Source: JAVBLD01 sp031553705 (GTDB taxonomy: Bacteria > Bacteroidota > Bacteroidia > Bacteroidales > Marinifilaceae). From it: a stretch of 39,321 nt of DNA. The notes beneath the pieces were generated by a model, which was not told where the DNA came from, did no database searches, and worked only from the letters and a program-made list of their open reading frames with translations. Position numbers and translations under genes: made by a program. The first letter of the stretch is position 1; the number at the start of each line of letters is the position of its first letter. Shown here piece after piece: positions 1 through 8,548 of the stretch. The DNA lies in NCBI GenBank assembly GCA_031553705.1, contig JAVBLD010000044.1, forward strand, positions 1 through 39,321, given 5' to 3'.

Positions 1-1668
1 TTAAGGTATGTGCTGTCGCCGGAGGCCAGTACACAATTGGGAACAACGGTAATTCAGAGCGTACTGGATGCGTTGGCTTATTATTATGCGTATGATGATT
101 GGGGAAGGATGATTGAAAAGAAGTTGCCGGGGGTGGAGAGGGTGTATCTGTTTTATGATGTGAGGGACCGGTTGGTGTTGAGTCAGGACGGGAATCAGAG
201 GGAGGAAGGGAGGTTTTTATATAACCTTTATGATCATCACAGCAGGGTGACAGAGAGCGGGGAGTGTGTGATCGGAGGCGATATGGCTGCTATCCGCAGT
301 ACGGTTGGCGCTTCCTCTTCCTATATCCCTTCGGACAGGACGCCGGTGTTTGTAAATTGTTATGATGCCTATCCGGCAGAAGCACCGGCATTTGAGAGCG
401 AAAGGGATATCTCAGGGTATGAGGACCGAGATGGGGTCTTAAACGGGTATTATGACCGGCTGGCGGGACTGCCGACAGTGGTAAGGGAGAGGGTGCTGGA
501 GGAGGCTGATACGAACTGGCTATGTACCACTACCTATTATGACAAACGTCTGCGGCCGATACAGACGATCAGGATGAGGACCAATTCATGGAAAACGGTC
601 GCCAGCAATAAGTATGATTTTGTAGGTAATGTTGTGGCAGCAAAGCAGTGGCAGGAGTATGGCAGCCTGAATATTCTCGAAACAAGCTTTACTTACGATG
701 ACCGCGGAAGGTTGCTGACCACAAAGCAGAGGGTGAATGAAGGAGGGGAAACGACTGTTAGCGAGTTGGTTTATGATGATCTGGGAAGGTTGGTGCAGAA
801 GAGGCTGCATAACGGGATGGAGACTGTTAACTACAGTTATAATATCCGCGGGTGGCTGACAGGGATTGATGCGAGCAGGTTTAAGCAGCAGCTTTATTAT
901 ACCGATTCGATTGCGGGGATGGGGGTGCCGCTTTGTTATAACGGAAATATCTCGGCATCCAGCTGGCAGAACGGCAGTGGGGAGAAGCAGGCCTACGGCT
1001 ATACCTATAACGGTCTAAACCGGTTGATCGGCGCTTTTTATGGGAGTGGGACCGGCACCATCGCCCGTACCGATAAGTATAGTGTCACAGGGATCAGTTA
1101 TGACCGAAATGGGAATCTGCTGAACCTGACAAGGTTCCGTAACAGTATAAAAGTCGATCAGCTGACTTACCGTTACGCGGGCAACCGGCTGGAGAATGTA
1201 AAGGATAACAGCGGGTACAGTTTTGGGTATCCGACAAGCGGGACGTTGAGTGATAAGAGGTATTATTATGATGCCAACGGGAATATGACTGAAGATTTGA
1301 GTAAGAATATTGCCGGTATAACGTATAATTACCTAAATTTACCACAGGAAATTACAAAAAGCGGGCAGACGGTAAGGTATGTCTATTCGGCCGGGGGGGA
1401 GAAGCTTGCGAATATCCTTCCGGGTAAGACGCTCAGTTATGTCGGTAGTTTTGTATATGAAGGGAGTTCTTTAAAATATATCGTTACGGGTGAGGGAAGG
1501 TATGTAGTGAATGGTGCAAGCGGAACGTATGAGTATAATCTGACGGATCATCTGGGGAATGTTAGGGTGGTCATGAACCAGGCGGGAAGTATTATTCAGA
1601 CTACGGATTATTATCCCTTTGGAATGGTTATTGCGCAGACAGGCAATAGCAACAATATGTATTCTTAA
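1..1668 (+). pseudogene. RHS/YD-repeat polymorphic toxin, main body (5' end outside window, frameshifted at its end)
   Basis: The reading frame is open from base 1, so the gene begins upstream of the window. The protein is full of degenerate YD repeats (for example YYAYDDWGRMIEK, YDDRGRLL, YDDLGRLVQKRL, YDRNGNLLNL). It ends in the RHS core signature DHLGNVRVV followed by DYYPFGM, which normally precedes a variable C-terminal toxin. RHS proteins form a shell-like cage around a toxin tip that acts on competing cells. The frame stops at TAA 1666-1668. The expected continuation (YNGKELQEQTDWLDYGARMYDP) resumes at 1668 in the -1 frame, so one base between 1667 and 1668 is missing, most simply a T. 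No XXXYYYZ slippery heptamer is present, so a mutation or sequence error is more likely than programmed frameshifting. The RHS assignment is secure; calling it a pseudogene assumes the base call is right. Confidence 0.85.
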
Positions 1669-2246
1669 ATGGCAAGGAGCTTCAGGAGCAGACTGACTGG
1701 TTGGATTATGGGGCGAGGATGTATGATCCGGCGTTGGGGAGGTGGTTTAACATGGATCCGCTGGCAGAAAAGTATTACTCATTCAGTCCGTATCATTTTT
1801 CTGGAAATAATCCTATACGGTTTGTGGATACAAATGGGGAAGATTGGTATGAATTTGATAAAGATGGTAATTATCAAAAAAAAGTCGAAACAGATGGAAC
1901 TCATAGAATTATGATTCATACTGTGGAAAAGACTGAAAATGGATATGAATACGATTCTTATAGATTTGTTGACTTTGCTGATCCAGAGAATGATGCAAAA
2001 GACATAGATGATGGAACTATAAACAAACTTGTTTTTGTTAGTGAAGCTGACATTCAATCTATGATGGATAAGCAAGGAGCGTTTGAGTCGGGAAAAATGA
2101 ATTTTGCATGGGAAAGTCAAGGAGGAGGAGATTTTGACTATGCCTATACTGTTCTTCCTAAAAAGTATCCTGATGCAAGATTAATGGGACTAAATCAAAT
2201 TCATTATTCCTTCCAGAAGGTGATCATACGGCTCATAATTTTATGA
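1668..2246 (+). pseudogene. RHS core end plus start of the variable C-terminal domain (second frame of the broken RHS gene)
   Basis: This frame continues the RHS gene after the first lesion. It begins with the conserved end of the RHS core (NGKELQEQ, DYGARMYDPALGRWFNMDPL, YHFSGNNPIRFVDTNGED), which marks the junction with the variable toxin module. From about 1850 the sequence becomes clearly more AT-rich and unlike the core, as expected for an exchangeable toxin cassette. Homology runs to about 2212. There the frame continues into unrelated codons and stops at 2244-2246, while the sensible reading (PEGDHTAHNFMNFGNYLWG) picks up at 2213 in the next frame, again one base short. An ATG at 1701 could in principle start a 181-residue protein, but its first residues are the middle of an RHS core, so an independent gene is unlikely. 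Confidence 0.75.
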
Positions 2247-2452
2247 ATTTCGGAAATTACTTATGGGGAGCCACTGGGTATACAATAGGCTTGAATTATG
2301 CCGGTCTACAATCAGGGGCGCATTTGAATAGTAAATTTAATTCAAGACGGAATGGCTATCCATCGCAATGGGATTCAAAGGATGATCAACGCTCAATCAT
2401 CAAAGGAATATATCATGCACAAATAAATAACTATAGGAAATTAAGAAAATGA
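2213..2452 (+). pseudogene. C-terminal toxin tip of the broken RHS gene (third frame; possibly type-44-like)
   Basis: This is the last section of the RHS-linked toxin, in the third reading frame; an ATG at 2243 lies inside it. Visible features are the patterns NFGNYLWGATGY, GAHLNS and DSKDDQRSIIKG..HA, with histidines and acidic residues that could be catalytic. The pattern NFGN..GATG followed by DD.R.I..G recalls the polymorphic toxin type 44 group, predicted to be nucleases, but this is recalled from family appearance and not tested. The stop codon TGA (2450-2452) overlaps the ATG of the next gene (2449-2451) by 4 bp, the usual translational coupling of a toxin to its immunity gene. With two upstream frameshifts, this tip would not be made as part of the full protein. 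Confidence 0.65.
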
Positions 2453-2940
2453 AGTCATTAATCTATGCATTATTGTTTTGTATGTGTCTTTTTCCTAATT
2501 GTACTCAAAATAAAAGCCTTCAAGTGAAATTTGACACCTTGAAAAATATTGATTTTTCAGGTTTTAAAAATATGAATATCGTAAATAGAAAAGATGTATA
2601 CTTTGTTACGTATAATGACTCAACATACAAAATAAAGAGAAATCTCTTTTCAAAAAGACTATCTTTAGAAAAGATGTATTGCGATAACAACGAAATCTCA
2701 TTATCAAAACAAGAAATTACACATATTGACAATGTTTTGAAAGCCTTTGAAAAGATAGATGTATTGACATTGTCTGTTGATGAAAAGGATAATGTATTTA
2801 TTTCCGTTCCGTGGTATGATCAATGTACTTATCATTTTCTTAAGTTATCACCCGAAAATACGTTAAAAGATATTAATAAACAATATTATCACATTTACGA
2901 AGACAATTGGTATATGGATAAAGAGTGTGCAGAAAGGTGA
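2449..2940 (+). CDS. Candidate immunity protein of the RHS toxin (small secreted or lipoprotein)
   Basis: This 163-residue protein has an N-terminal hydrophobic export signal (residues 1-17) followed by Cys18 in the context LFPNC, then a short polar linker. The lipobox is not canonical, so simple secretion or a lipoprotein are both possible. The rest is lysine- and aspartate-rich, with no family I recognise. Its start codon overlaps the stop codon of the toxin fragment by 4 bp (ATGA), and its AT-rich composition matches the toxin tip and not the RHS core, so the two were probably acquired as one cassette. Position and size fit an immunity protein. If exported, it would neutralise the toxin in the periplasm or at a membrane. 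The function is inferred from context only. Confidence 0.6.
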   Translation: MKSLIYALLFCMCLFPNCTQNKSLQVKFDTLKNIDFSGFKNMNIVNRKDVYFVTYNDSTYKIKRNLFSKRLSLEKMYCDNNEISLSKQEITHIDNVLKAFEKIDVLTLSVDEKDNVFISVPWYDQCTYHFLKLSPENTLKDINKQYYHIYEDNWYMDKECAER

Positions 2941-2990
2941 ACCATTTGTGATGTTGCTTGGGACATAAAGCGAATTGGTAGATAGAATAA

Positions 2991-3017
2991 GCCCGGCCAT
3001 TGTGTCGGGCATTTGCT
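2991..3017 (+). terminator. Hairpin terminator after the toxin/immunity cassette
   Basis: GCCCG (2991-2995) pairs with CGGGC (3006-3010) around a short loop, followed by a T-rich stretch. It lies about 50 bases after the candidate immunity gene. Confidence 0.55.
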
Positions 3018-3089
3018 TTAATAAGCGCATCAAGGTTATGTTTCGGTATGACCGAAACTATTTTATAGAAGAATCCCGTTGGTCTTGAA

Positions 3090-3135
3090 TGAACTGCCCT
3101 CTAAAATTTGAACACAAACATTAGGGGGTAGTTTA
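3090..3135. repeat. IS3-like terminal inverted repeat scar
   Basis: TGAACTGCCCTCTAA (3090-3104) and TTAGGGGGTAGTTTA (3121-3135) are inverted repeats matching at 12 of 15 positions, separated by 16 bases. TGAACTGCCC(C/T)CTAA resembles the left end of many IS3-family (IS150-like) elements in Bacteroidales. No transposase lies between or beside the arms, so this is a remnant or an excised-element scar. It does not match the end of the IS3 copy at the right edge of the window. Confidence 0.5.
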
Positions 3136-3248
3136 TATATCCCAGCTTCCAGGTCTATTCCTGCAGCATAAAGGTAGCAGATATCCAGTTTAACAGTTAT
3201 TTCCATTACGGCTTCCCAGTGAAGAAAAAAACGGATCGCTCCATTTTT

Positions 3249-3280
3249 TTTGCGATGTTACGATAATTACCATATATTTG
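3249..3280 (+). promoter_or_regulatory. Bacteroides-type promoter of the nucleoside phosphorylase operon
   Basis: A perfect -33 TTTG (3249-3252), a 20-base spacer and a perfect -7 TATATTTG (3273-3280) lie about 85 bases before the ATG at 3364. Confidence 0.75.
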
Positions 3281-3363
3281 TCTCTAAAGAAAAACAATTA
3301 CCGGGCTTATTTATCCCTGTCATCGGAAAAGCAGGATTATATAAGCCGTAAACTAAAACCGGA

Positions 3364-4248
3364 ATGATACCTATCGCATCATCTGAACTCATTACCAACG
3401 ACGACGGAACGATCTTCCATCTCCATCTGCTGCCGGAAGAGCTGGCGGATGATATCATTCTGGTGGGAGATCCGGGACGAGTGGATATGATTGCGGCCCA
3501 TTTCGACCGCATCGAATTGAGAAAAAGCAGCCGGGAGTTTTGCACCATTACCGGGACCTGTCGGGGTATGAGGCTTTCCGTTGTTTCCACCGGAATCGGT
3601 CCCGACAACATCGACATCGTGATCAATGAATTGGATGCCCTGGCCAATATAGATCTAAAGACAAAAACGGTCAAAAAAGAAAAACGGCAGCTGAATATTA
3701 TACGGATTGGTACCTCCGGATCGGTACAGGCAGAGGTGCCGGTTAACAGTTATGTTATCTCCGAAAAAAGTATCGGGTGCGATGGTGTGCTGCGATTCTA
3801 TGCCGGCAACCAGACCGTATGCGATACCGATTTTGAGGATGCCTTTATTGACCACTGCCAATGGGTCAAAGAGGCCGCACGTCCCTACGTCGTAAGCGCT
3901 GCCGGCAAGTTGGTCGACAAACTGCATACGGAAGGCAAAACAATAAAAGGGGTCACATTGACTGCCGTAGGATTCTACGGTCCGCAAGGCCGGGTTTTAC
4001 GGTTGCCTCTGGCTATGCGGGGCATAAACGACCGGATTCACACGTTCCGGTATCGGCGCTATAAAGTGGTCAACTATGAAATGGAAAGTGCTGCCATCAC
4101 CGGCCTGTGTAACCTGCTCGGACATCATGCCGTCACGATATGTCTGATCATCGCTAACCGGATAAACGGAGATGCTTCCGCAGACTACCGTAACAACATG
4201 GAAAAACTGATAATATATACCTTAAATCAAATTACACAACAAATATGA
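3364..4248 (+). CDS. Nucleoside phosphorylase (uridine phosphorylase-like, PNP/UDP family)
   Basis: This 294-residue cytosolic enzyme should cleave a nucleoside with phosphate to give a free base and (deoxy)ribose 1-phosphate, for pyrimidine or purine salvage. Family motifs are in order: GDPGR (35-39, phosphate binding), STGIGPDN (75-82), IGTSGS (115-120), FYGPQGR (204-210) and NYEMES (237-242, ribose-binding Glu). The length is slightly above the 250-260 typical of E. coli Udp. The FYGPQGR and NYEMES region is closest in style to uridine phosphorylases, but substrate choice cannot be fixed by eye. The gene is preceded by a consensus promoter and its stop overlaps the next start by 4 bp, so it is transcribed and probably translationally coupled with the DUF4293 gene. 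Confidence 0.88.
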   Translation: MIPIASSELITNDDGTIFHLHLLPEELADDIILVGDPGRVDMIAAHFDRIELRKSSREFCTITGTCRGMRLSVVSTGIGPDNIDIVINELDALANIDLKTKTVKKEKRQLNIIRIGTSGSVQAEVPVNSYVISEKSIGCDGVLRFYAGNQTVCDTDFEDAFIDHCQWVKEAARPYVVSAAGKLVDKLHTEGKTIKGVTLTAVGFYGPQGRVLRLPLAMRGINDRIHTFRYRRYKVVNYEMESAAITGLCNLLGHHAVTICLIIANRINGDASADYRNNMEKLIIYTLNQITQQI

Positions 4249-4706
4249 TTCAACGCATCCAATCCCTGTTCCTGCTCGGCGCAACAATCATTGCAGCCTT
4301 GCTGCTGTTTATGCCGGTAGCCACTTTAGTCGTTCCAAATGATTTTACCTATGAATTCTATGCAGCCAAAGTTGTCCGAATCGGGGCAAAACCGCAACTG
4401 ATTGCTTACAACTGGATGTCAATGATCCTGGCAATTGTAACGATCATTCTCCCGCTCGTAACGATTTTTTTCTATAAAAAACGTACGTTACAAATACGAC
4501 TTTGTTTTGTAGATGTTATCCTCGGGCTCGGAATGCTTGTTCTGCTCTGGCTCCAAATCAAACAAAGATCGGCAGAGACAGGTGCCGAATGGTTTTCGGA
4601 AATCGCTTTTGTCTTTCCGCTTATTGGAATAGTCCTTGTCTGGCTGGCCATACACAGTATCATGAAGGATGTGAAAATGTTGAAATCCTTCGATCGCATC
4701 AGATAA
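4245..4706 (+). CDS. DUF4293 family four-helix membrane protein
   Basis: This 153-residue inner-membrane protein has four hydrophobic segments, at roughly residues 8-30, 57-76, 84-104 and 119-139. The start MIQRIQSLFLL and the basic tail ending SFDRIR are typical of DUF4293, a Bacteroidota-specific family of unknown function. The ATG at 4245 overlaps the stop of the nucleoside phosphorylase (ATGA), so the two form an operon under the promoter at 3249. No catalytic residues are evident. The family call is fairly secure; the function is unknown. Confidence 0.82.
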   Translation: MIQRIQSLFLLGATIIAALLLFMPVATLVVPNDFTYEFYAAKVVRIGAKPQLIAYNWMSMILAIVTIILPLVTIFFYKKRTLQIRLCFVDVILGLGMLVLLWLQIKQRSAETGAEWFSEIAFVFPLIGIVLVWLAIHSIMKDVKMLKSFDRIR

Positions 4707-4806
4707 AATATAAAGCAGAAGCAAGTACAAATATGAAAACATCCTGTATTTTACATCAAATGTCCGATATTCAATTTCAATTCAAAATCATAATTATTTA
4801 ATTATC

Positions 4807-6501
4807 ATGAACAAACGCTACATTATTCTGTTGTTAATGATTGTCTGCGGAGTGATAAAGAGTTCCGCATGTACAAATTTTCTGTTTACCAAATCGGCGA
4901 CAAAAGACGGTTCCACGATGATTACCTACTCGGCCGATTCGCATGTCCTTTATGGAGAGCTTTACCACTGGCCTGCACAGACCTGGCCTGCCGGGGCAAT
5001 GGTTGATGTATATGAGTGGGACTCAGGGAAATTTATGGGAAAGATCCCACAGGTAGGTCAAACTTACAATGTTGCCGGAAACATGAACGAGTTTCAGTTG
5101 GCTATCGGCGAAACGACTTATGGAGGAAGAAAAGAACTTGAAGCACAGGATGGAGCTATTATCGACTATGGCAGCCTGATATACCTGACATTACAGCGGG
5201 CAAAAACCGCACGCGAAGCAATCGTGGTGATGGCCGATCTTGTAGCGAAATACGGGTATGCCAGCAGTGGCGAATCATTTTCGATCTGCGATCCGAACGA
5301 GGTTTGGATCATGGAGATGATCGGTAAAGGTCAGGGAGAGAAAGGCGCAGTATGGGTGGCCCGGATGGTTCCGGACGGTTATGTCTGTGCACATGCCAAC
5401 CAGGCAAGAATTACCACGTTCCCGTTGGAAGGCAGAAGCTCTGTCTCTTCGGATAATATCAAACGTATCTACGAAAAAGAGATTACCACCGTATATGCAA
5501 AAGATGTGATCTCATTTGCCAAACAAAAAGGTTTTTATCCGCAACAGGCCAAAAATGCCGATTTTAGTTTTTCAGATACCTACGCTCCGGTTGAATTCAG
5601 CGGAGCGCGCGCTTGCGAAATCAGGGTATGGGCTTTTTTTAACGCGATCACTCCCGACATGGGCCAGTATTTCAACTATGCCAAAGGAGACATCAAACGC
5701 GACGACAAAGGTTATGCCACCAACAGAATACCTCTATGGGTGAAACCAAGCCGGAAAGTCGATGTATTGGAGGTGATGGATTTTATGCGCGATCACCTGG
5801 AAGGAACCGAACTGGATATGACCAAAGATCCGGGAGCCGGTCCGTATGCCTGTCCGTATAGATGGAGACCGATGCACTTCACAGTGGATGGTAAGGAATA
5901 TGTACATGAGAGGGCTACCGCCACGCAACAGACCGGTTTTTCATTCGTCGCTCAGTGCCGGAGCTGGCTACCGAATGAAATCGGAGGAATATTCTGGTTC
6001 GGCGTGGACGATGCTGCCAGTAGCGTCTACTTCCCGATGTACTCCTCCGCCACACGTGTTCCGCACGCTTTTGCCGTCGGTAACGGAAATATGATGGAAT
6101 TTACCACCGATGCCGCATTCTGGGTATTCAACCAGGTAACCAACCTCGCCTATACACGTTACAACGTGATTCATCCGGAAATCCGCCAGAAGCAGAAAGC
6201 TCTGGAGACCCAATACCTCGCCTATACCCAGATGGTAGATGCCGGCGCAGCTACTATATTAGCGAAAAACAAAGCGGAAGCAATACAGTATGTCACCGAC
6301 TTCTCTTGTAACACAGGAAATGCTTTATTGGATAACTGGAGGAAGTTTTATGGTTACCTGTTTGCCAGATATATGGATGGCAACATCAAAACTGCTATCC
6401 CCGGACAAAAAAATCCGAAAGTGGAACAGCCTGCATTGCCGGAATGGTACCTGCGCATTATCATCGAAAAAGCAGGCGATAAACTGCAGGTGATAAAATA
6501 A
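4807..6501 (+). CDS. Secreted C69-family dipeptidase
   Basis: This 564-residue peptidase of MEROPS family C69 (dipeptidase A type) is an N-terminal-nucleophile hydrolase that splits short peptides, probably in the periplasm. The signal sequence (residues 1-21, MNKRYIILLLMIVCGVIKSSA) ends directly before Cys22. Cleavage there exposes the Cys as the new N-terminus (CTNFLFTKSATKDGSTMITYSAD), exactly where the catalytic nucleophile belongs in this family. The body contains GETTYGGR, SICDPNEVWIMEMIGKG and VCAHANQARITTFP, all typical. The gene stands alone, 100 bases after the DUF4293 gene, and ends in a strong terminator. Confidence 0.9.
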   Translation: MNKRYIILLLMIVCGVIKSSACTNFLFTKSATKDGSTMITYSADSHVLYGELYHWPAQTWPAGAMVDVYEWDSGKFMGKIPQVGQTYNVAGNMNEFQLAIGETTYGGRKELEAQDGAIIDYGSLIYLTLQRAKTAREAIVVMADLVAKYGYASSGESFSICDPNEVWIMEMIGKGQGEKGAVWVARMVPDGYVCAHANQARITTFPLEGRSSVSSDNIKRIYEKEITTVYAKDVISFAKQKGFYPQQAKNADFSFSDTYAPVEFSGARACEIRVWAFFNAITPDMGQYFNYAKGDIKRDDKGYATNRIPLWVKPSRKVDVLEVMDFMRDHLEGTELDMTKDPGAGPYACPYRWRPMHFTVDGKEYVHERATATQQTGFSFVAQCRSWLPNEIGGIFWFGVDDAASSVYFPMYSSATRVPHAFAVGNGNMMEFTTDAAFWVFNQVTNLAYTRYNVIHPEIRQKQKALETQYLAYTQMVDAGAATILAKNKAEAIQYVTDFSCNTGNALLDNWRKFYGYLFARYMDGNIKTAIPGQKNPKVEQPALPEWYLRIIIEKAGDKLQVIK

Positions 6502-6526
6502 AGTAAATAAAAATTATTTTAATGAA

Positions 6527-6570
6527 ATACCTCCAAAATGTATTGGATAACATTTTGGAGGTATTTTTAT
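6527..6570 (+). terminator. Strong intrinsic terminator after the C69 dipeptidase gene
   Basis: A perfect 15-bp stem, ATACCTCCAAAATGT (6527-6541) with its complement at 6550-6564, has an 8-base loop and a following T-rich tract. It separates the peptidase gene from the sigma-factor operon. Confidence 0.88.
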
Positions 6571-6599
6571 TTGTACGACCTCTATTTTTTCTATATTTG
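6570..6599 (+). promoter_or_regulatory. Bacteroides-type promoter of the ECF sigma gene
   Basis: A -33 TTTG (6570-6573), an 18-base spacer and a -7 TATATTTG (6592-6599) lie 16 bases before the ATG at 6616. This fixes that ATG as the start; the open frame further upstream runs into the terminator of the previous gene. Confidence 0.65.
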
Positions 6600-6615
6600 G
6601 ACACAACAATTACTT

Positions 6616-7200
6616 ATGAAGATATCTGAAACAAACAAGTTATCCGCCTCCACTCTGAAACAGAAGATGGATTTCCATGAAATATATGATAAATATGTTT
6701 CCGTGATGCGCTATGTCGGATTAAAATACGTCGCCGACGAAAGCGCCGTAGAGGATATTCTGCAGGATTGTTTCGTCTCGGTCTGGGAGCGTTGGGAAAA
6801 TTTCCAGAATGAAGTCGTGGTAAAAAGTTTTCTCTATACCCTGGTAAAAAACCGTTGCCTGAACTTTCTCAGGCATCAGAAAACCCAAAAAAAGTACACC
6901 AAAGGCCCCATCGACGAACCTCTCGAGGATTCAATGGAAAAGATTATCGAAGCAGAAATAGCCCATTTACTGCATCTCGTTTTCGAAGAGTTACCGCCTG
7001 CCTGTAAAGAGGTTTACCAGCTCAGCCTGGAAGGGAAAAGCCATGAAGAGGTAGCTCGCATCTTGGATATATCCGTCAATACGGTAAAGAAGTATAAAAA
7101 CAATGCCAATCACTATATGCGCAACCGGATAAAAGATATCAGTCTTATTCTCTCAATATTGAAATTCAGTAATTTAAAAAATAATTTATCTCTTTCTTAA
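6616..7200 (+). CDS. ECF-type RNA polymerase sigma-70 factor (FecI-like)
   Basis: This 194-residue alternative sigma factor carries region 2 at about residues 20-88 (DESAVEDILQDCFVSVWERW, then SFLYTLVKNRCLNFLRH) and region 4 at about 120-172 (LPPACKEVYQLSLEGKSHEEVA..LDISVNTVKKY, a helix-turn-helix). Lengths of 170-200 are normal for Bacteroidota ECF factors. I place the start at ATG 6616. The in-frame ATG at 6538 would add 26 residues encoded inside the upstream terminator and promoter. The FecR-type gene follows 69 bases later, so this is a sigma/anti-sigma pair. A likely target is the outer-membrane protein gene that converges on it (8549-11338). Confidence 0.92.
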   Translation: MKISETNKLSASTLKQKMDFHEIYDKYVSVMRYVGLKYVADESAVEDILQDCFVSVWERWENFQNEVVVKSFLYTLVKNRCLNFLRHQKTQKKYTKGPIDEPLEDSMEKIIEAEIAHLLHLVFEELPPACKEVYQLSLEGKSHEEVARILDISVNTVKKYKNNANHYMRNRIKDISLILSILKFSNLKNNLSLS

Positions 7201-7269
7201 TTTTTTTCGACTACCTGCTATATACCAAATGCAAGTTCATGTGTTTTATTAGTATTAAAACAAAAACAG

Positions 7270-8463
7270 ATGAACACAAACTTATCTCATCCAATCGCAG
7301 AACTTTTATTCCGAAGCTTACGGGGAGAGCTTTCGGAGAAAGAACAAGAAACGCTTGACCTATGGCGTAGCATATCAGAAAAGAATGAAGCAGTCTATAA
7401 TAAAGTACACGAAGAAGGTTATATCGACCGCGAATTGAAAATTTTTATTGAGGGAAGTAAAAAGAATACTGCCCTGTGGGAGAATATTCAAAAAGATTAT
7501 ACGCAACGGCAACAGACGAAGAAGACCGTCAGGAAACAATTCCAGAAAAAGAGAAGTCTACAGATTAGTCCAAGTATCGCCGTGATAGCCATTATTATTG
7601 CCCTATTTATAGTCATGACTCCTTATATTATGTGCCAGACAATTATTGATACCTTATCGGCAAAAGCGCTAAATATCCATCCGGGAAATTTTAAAGCTAA
7701 ATTATATCTGGAGGACGGGCGCACAGTAGAATTAGCCAGTATACAACAAAACCCGGTTATCGAAGGAGTAAACGCCACTTCAGCGAGACTTACAGATGCC
7801 ACCTCTCCGGAGGAAGATAGAAGCACCTGGCAGACGATAAAAATTCCACGCGGAGCAACATATTCCGTGCAATTATCAGATAGCACCGAAGTATTTCTGA
7901 ATTCCGAAAGTGAACTGCATTATCCTGTTTATTTTACCGGAAAAACGCGAGAAGTACGACTTAAAGGAGAAGGCTTTTTTAAAGTTGTTCCCAATGCAAA
8001 AAAGCCTTTTATTATTCATACTGACACTATACAGGTGGAGATATTAGACGCTTCCTGTAATATTAATACTTATCATCCGGAAAGGCTCGAAATAGCGGTG
8101 ACAGAAGGAGAAGTAATGATCCGAACCAAGGATAACAAAAAAGAGTGGTCGGTGAAATCATCACAACTGGCCAGTCTCTATCCGGATAAACAGAACATAG
8201 AGATCAAGCAGGTTGATATATGGCCCTATATCGCCTGGAAAGAAGGGCAGTTAGTCTTTAAAAATCAACGAATGGAAGAGATCATGGAGAAATTGTCCCG
8301 GTATTATGATATAACAGTGGAATTCCAAGACCCAGCAATAAAGGGGCAGCGCTACTCCGGAACTTTTAAAGAGCAAAGTATACAGAAAGTTCTGGAATCA
8401 ATAACCGCCGCTATCAATGTCAAATACAAAATTGACGAAAAAACAGTAACTTTTTATCAATAA
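7270..8463 (+). CDS. FecR-family anti-sigma factor
   Basis: This 397-residue inner-membrane regulator should hold the neighbouring ECF sigma factor inactive until it receives a signal from an outer-membrane receptor. The N-terminal cytoplasmic part (residues 1-95) ends in a basic stretch, followed by one membrane helix at about 101-121. A periplasmic FecR domain lies at about 188-285 (IPRGATYSVQLSDSTEVFLNSES, then VRLKGEGFFKV), and a C-terminal DUF4974-like domain at about 325-397 (GQLVFKNQRMEEIMEKLSRYYDITVEF). It follows the sigma gene by 69 bases on the same strand and is probably cotranscribed. Confidence 0.93.
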   Translation: MNTNLSHPIAELLFRSLRGELSEKEQETLDLWRSISEKNEAVYNKVHEEGYIDRELKIFIEGSKKNTALWENIQKDYTQRQQTKKTVRKQFQKKRSLQISPSIAVIAIIIALFIVMTPYIMCQTIIDTLSAKALNIHPGNFKAKLYLEDGRTVELASIQQNPVIEGVNATSARLTDATSPEEDRSTWQTIKIPRGATYSVQLSDSTEVFLNSESELHYPVYFTGKTREVRLKGEGFFKVVPNAKKPFIIHTDTIQVEILDASCNINTYHPERLEIAVTEGEVMIRTKDNKKEWSVKSSQLASLYPDKQNIEIKQVDIWPYIAWKEGQLVFKNQRMEEIMEKLSRYYDITVEFQDPAIKGQRYSGTFKEQSIQKVLESITAAINVKYKIDEKTVTFYQ

Positions 8464-8519
8464 AATAAGAATAATTCCCTCTTCTCATTTTATTCCATGG
8501 CCGTATTTTTATTAACAAT

Positions 8520-8546
8520 GATAATCAGGAAAATATCCTGATTATC
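8520..8546. terminator. Hairpin between the convergent FecR and outer-membrane protein genes
   Basis: An 11-bp perfect stem, GATAATCAGGA (8520-8530) with TCCTGATTATC (8536-8546), has a 5-base loop and sits 3 bases past the stop of the minus-strand gene. Neither side has a convincing T tract. It may act in both directions. Confidence 0.5.
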
Positions 8547-8548
8547 AC

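Larger units (their letters stand above)
2941..3248. other. Gene-free spacer with insertion-sequence scars
   Basis: This stretch between the immunity gene and the nucleoside phosphorylase promoter has no credible gene. It holds the terminator at 2991-3017, a pair of IS3-like end sequences at 3090-3135, and on the minus strand a short open stretch (3206 down to about 3135) with a possible IS110-like N-terminus. Confidence 0.6.

Noticed and set aside
1655..1675. Programmed ribosomal frameshift joining the RHS frames
   Set aside because: No slippery heptamer in the required phase and no downstream pseudoknot-like pairing was seen. RHS genes are not known to use frameshifting.
6538..6615. N-terminal extension of the ECF sigma factor from ATG 6538
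   Set aside because: Those 26 codons lie in the upstream terminator and in the sigma gene's own promoter.
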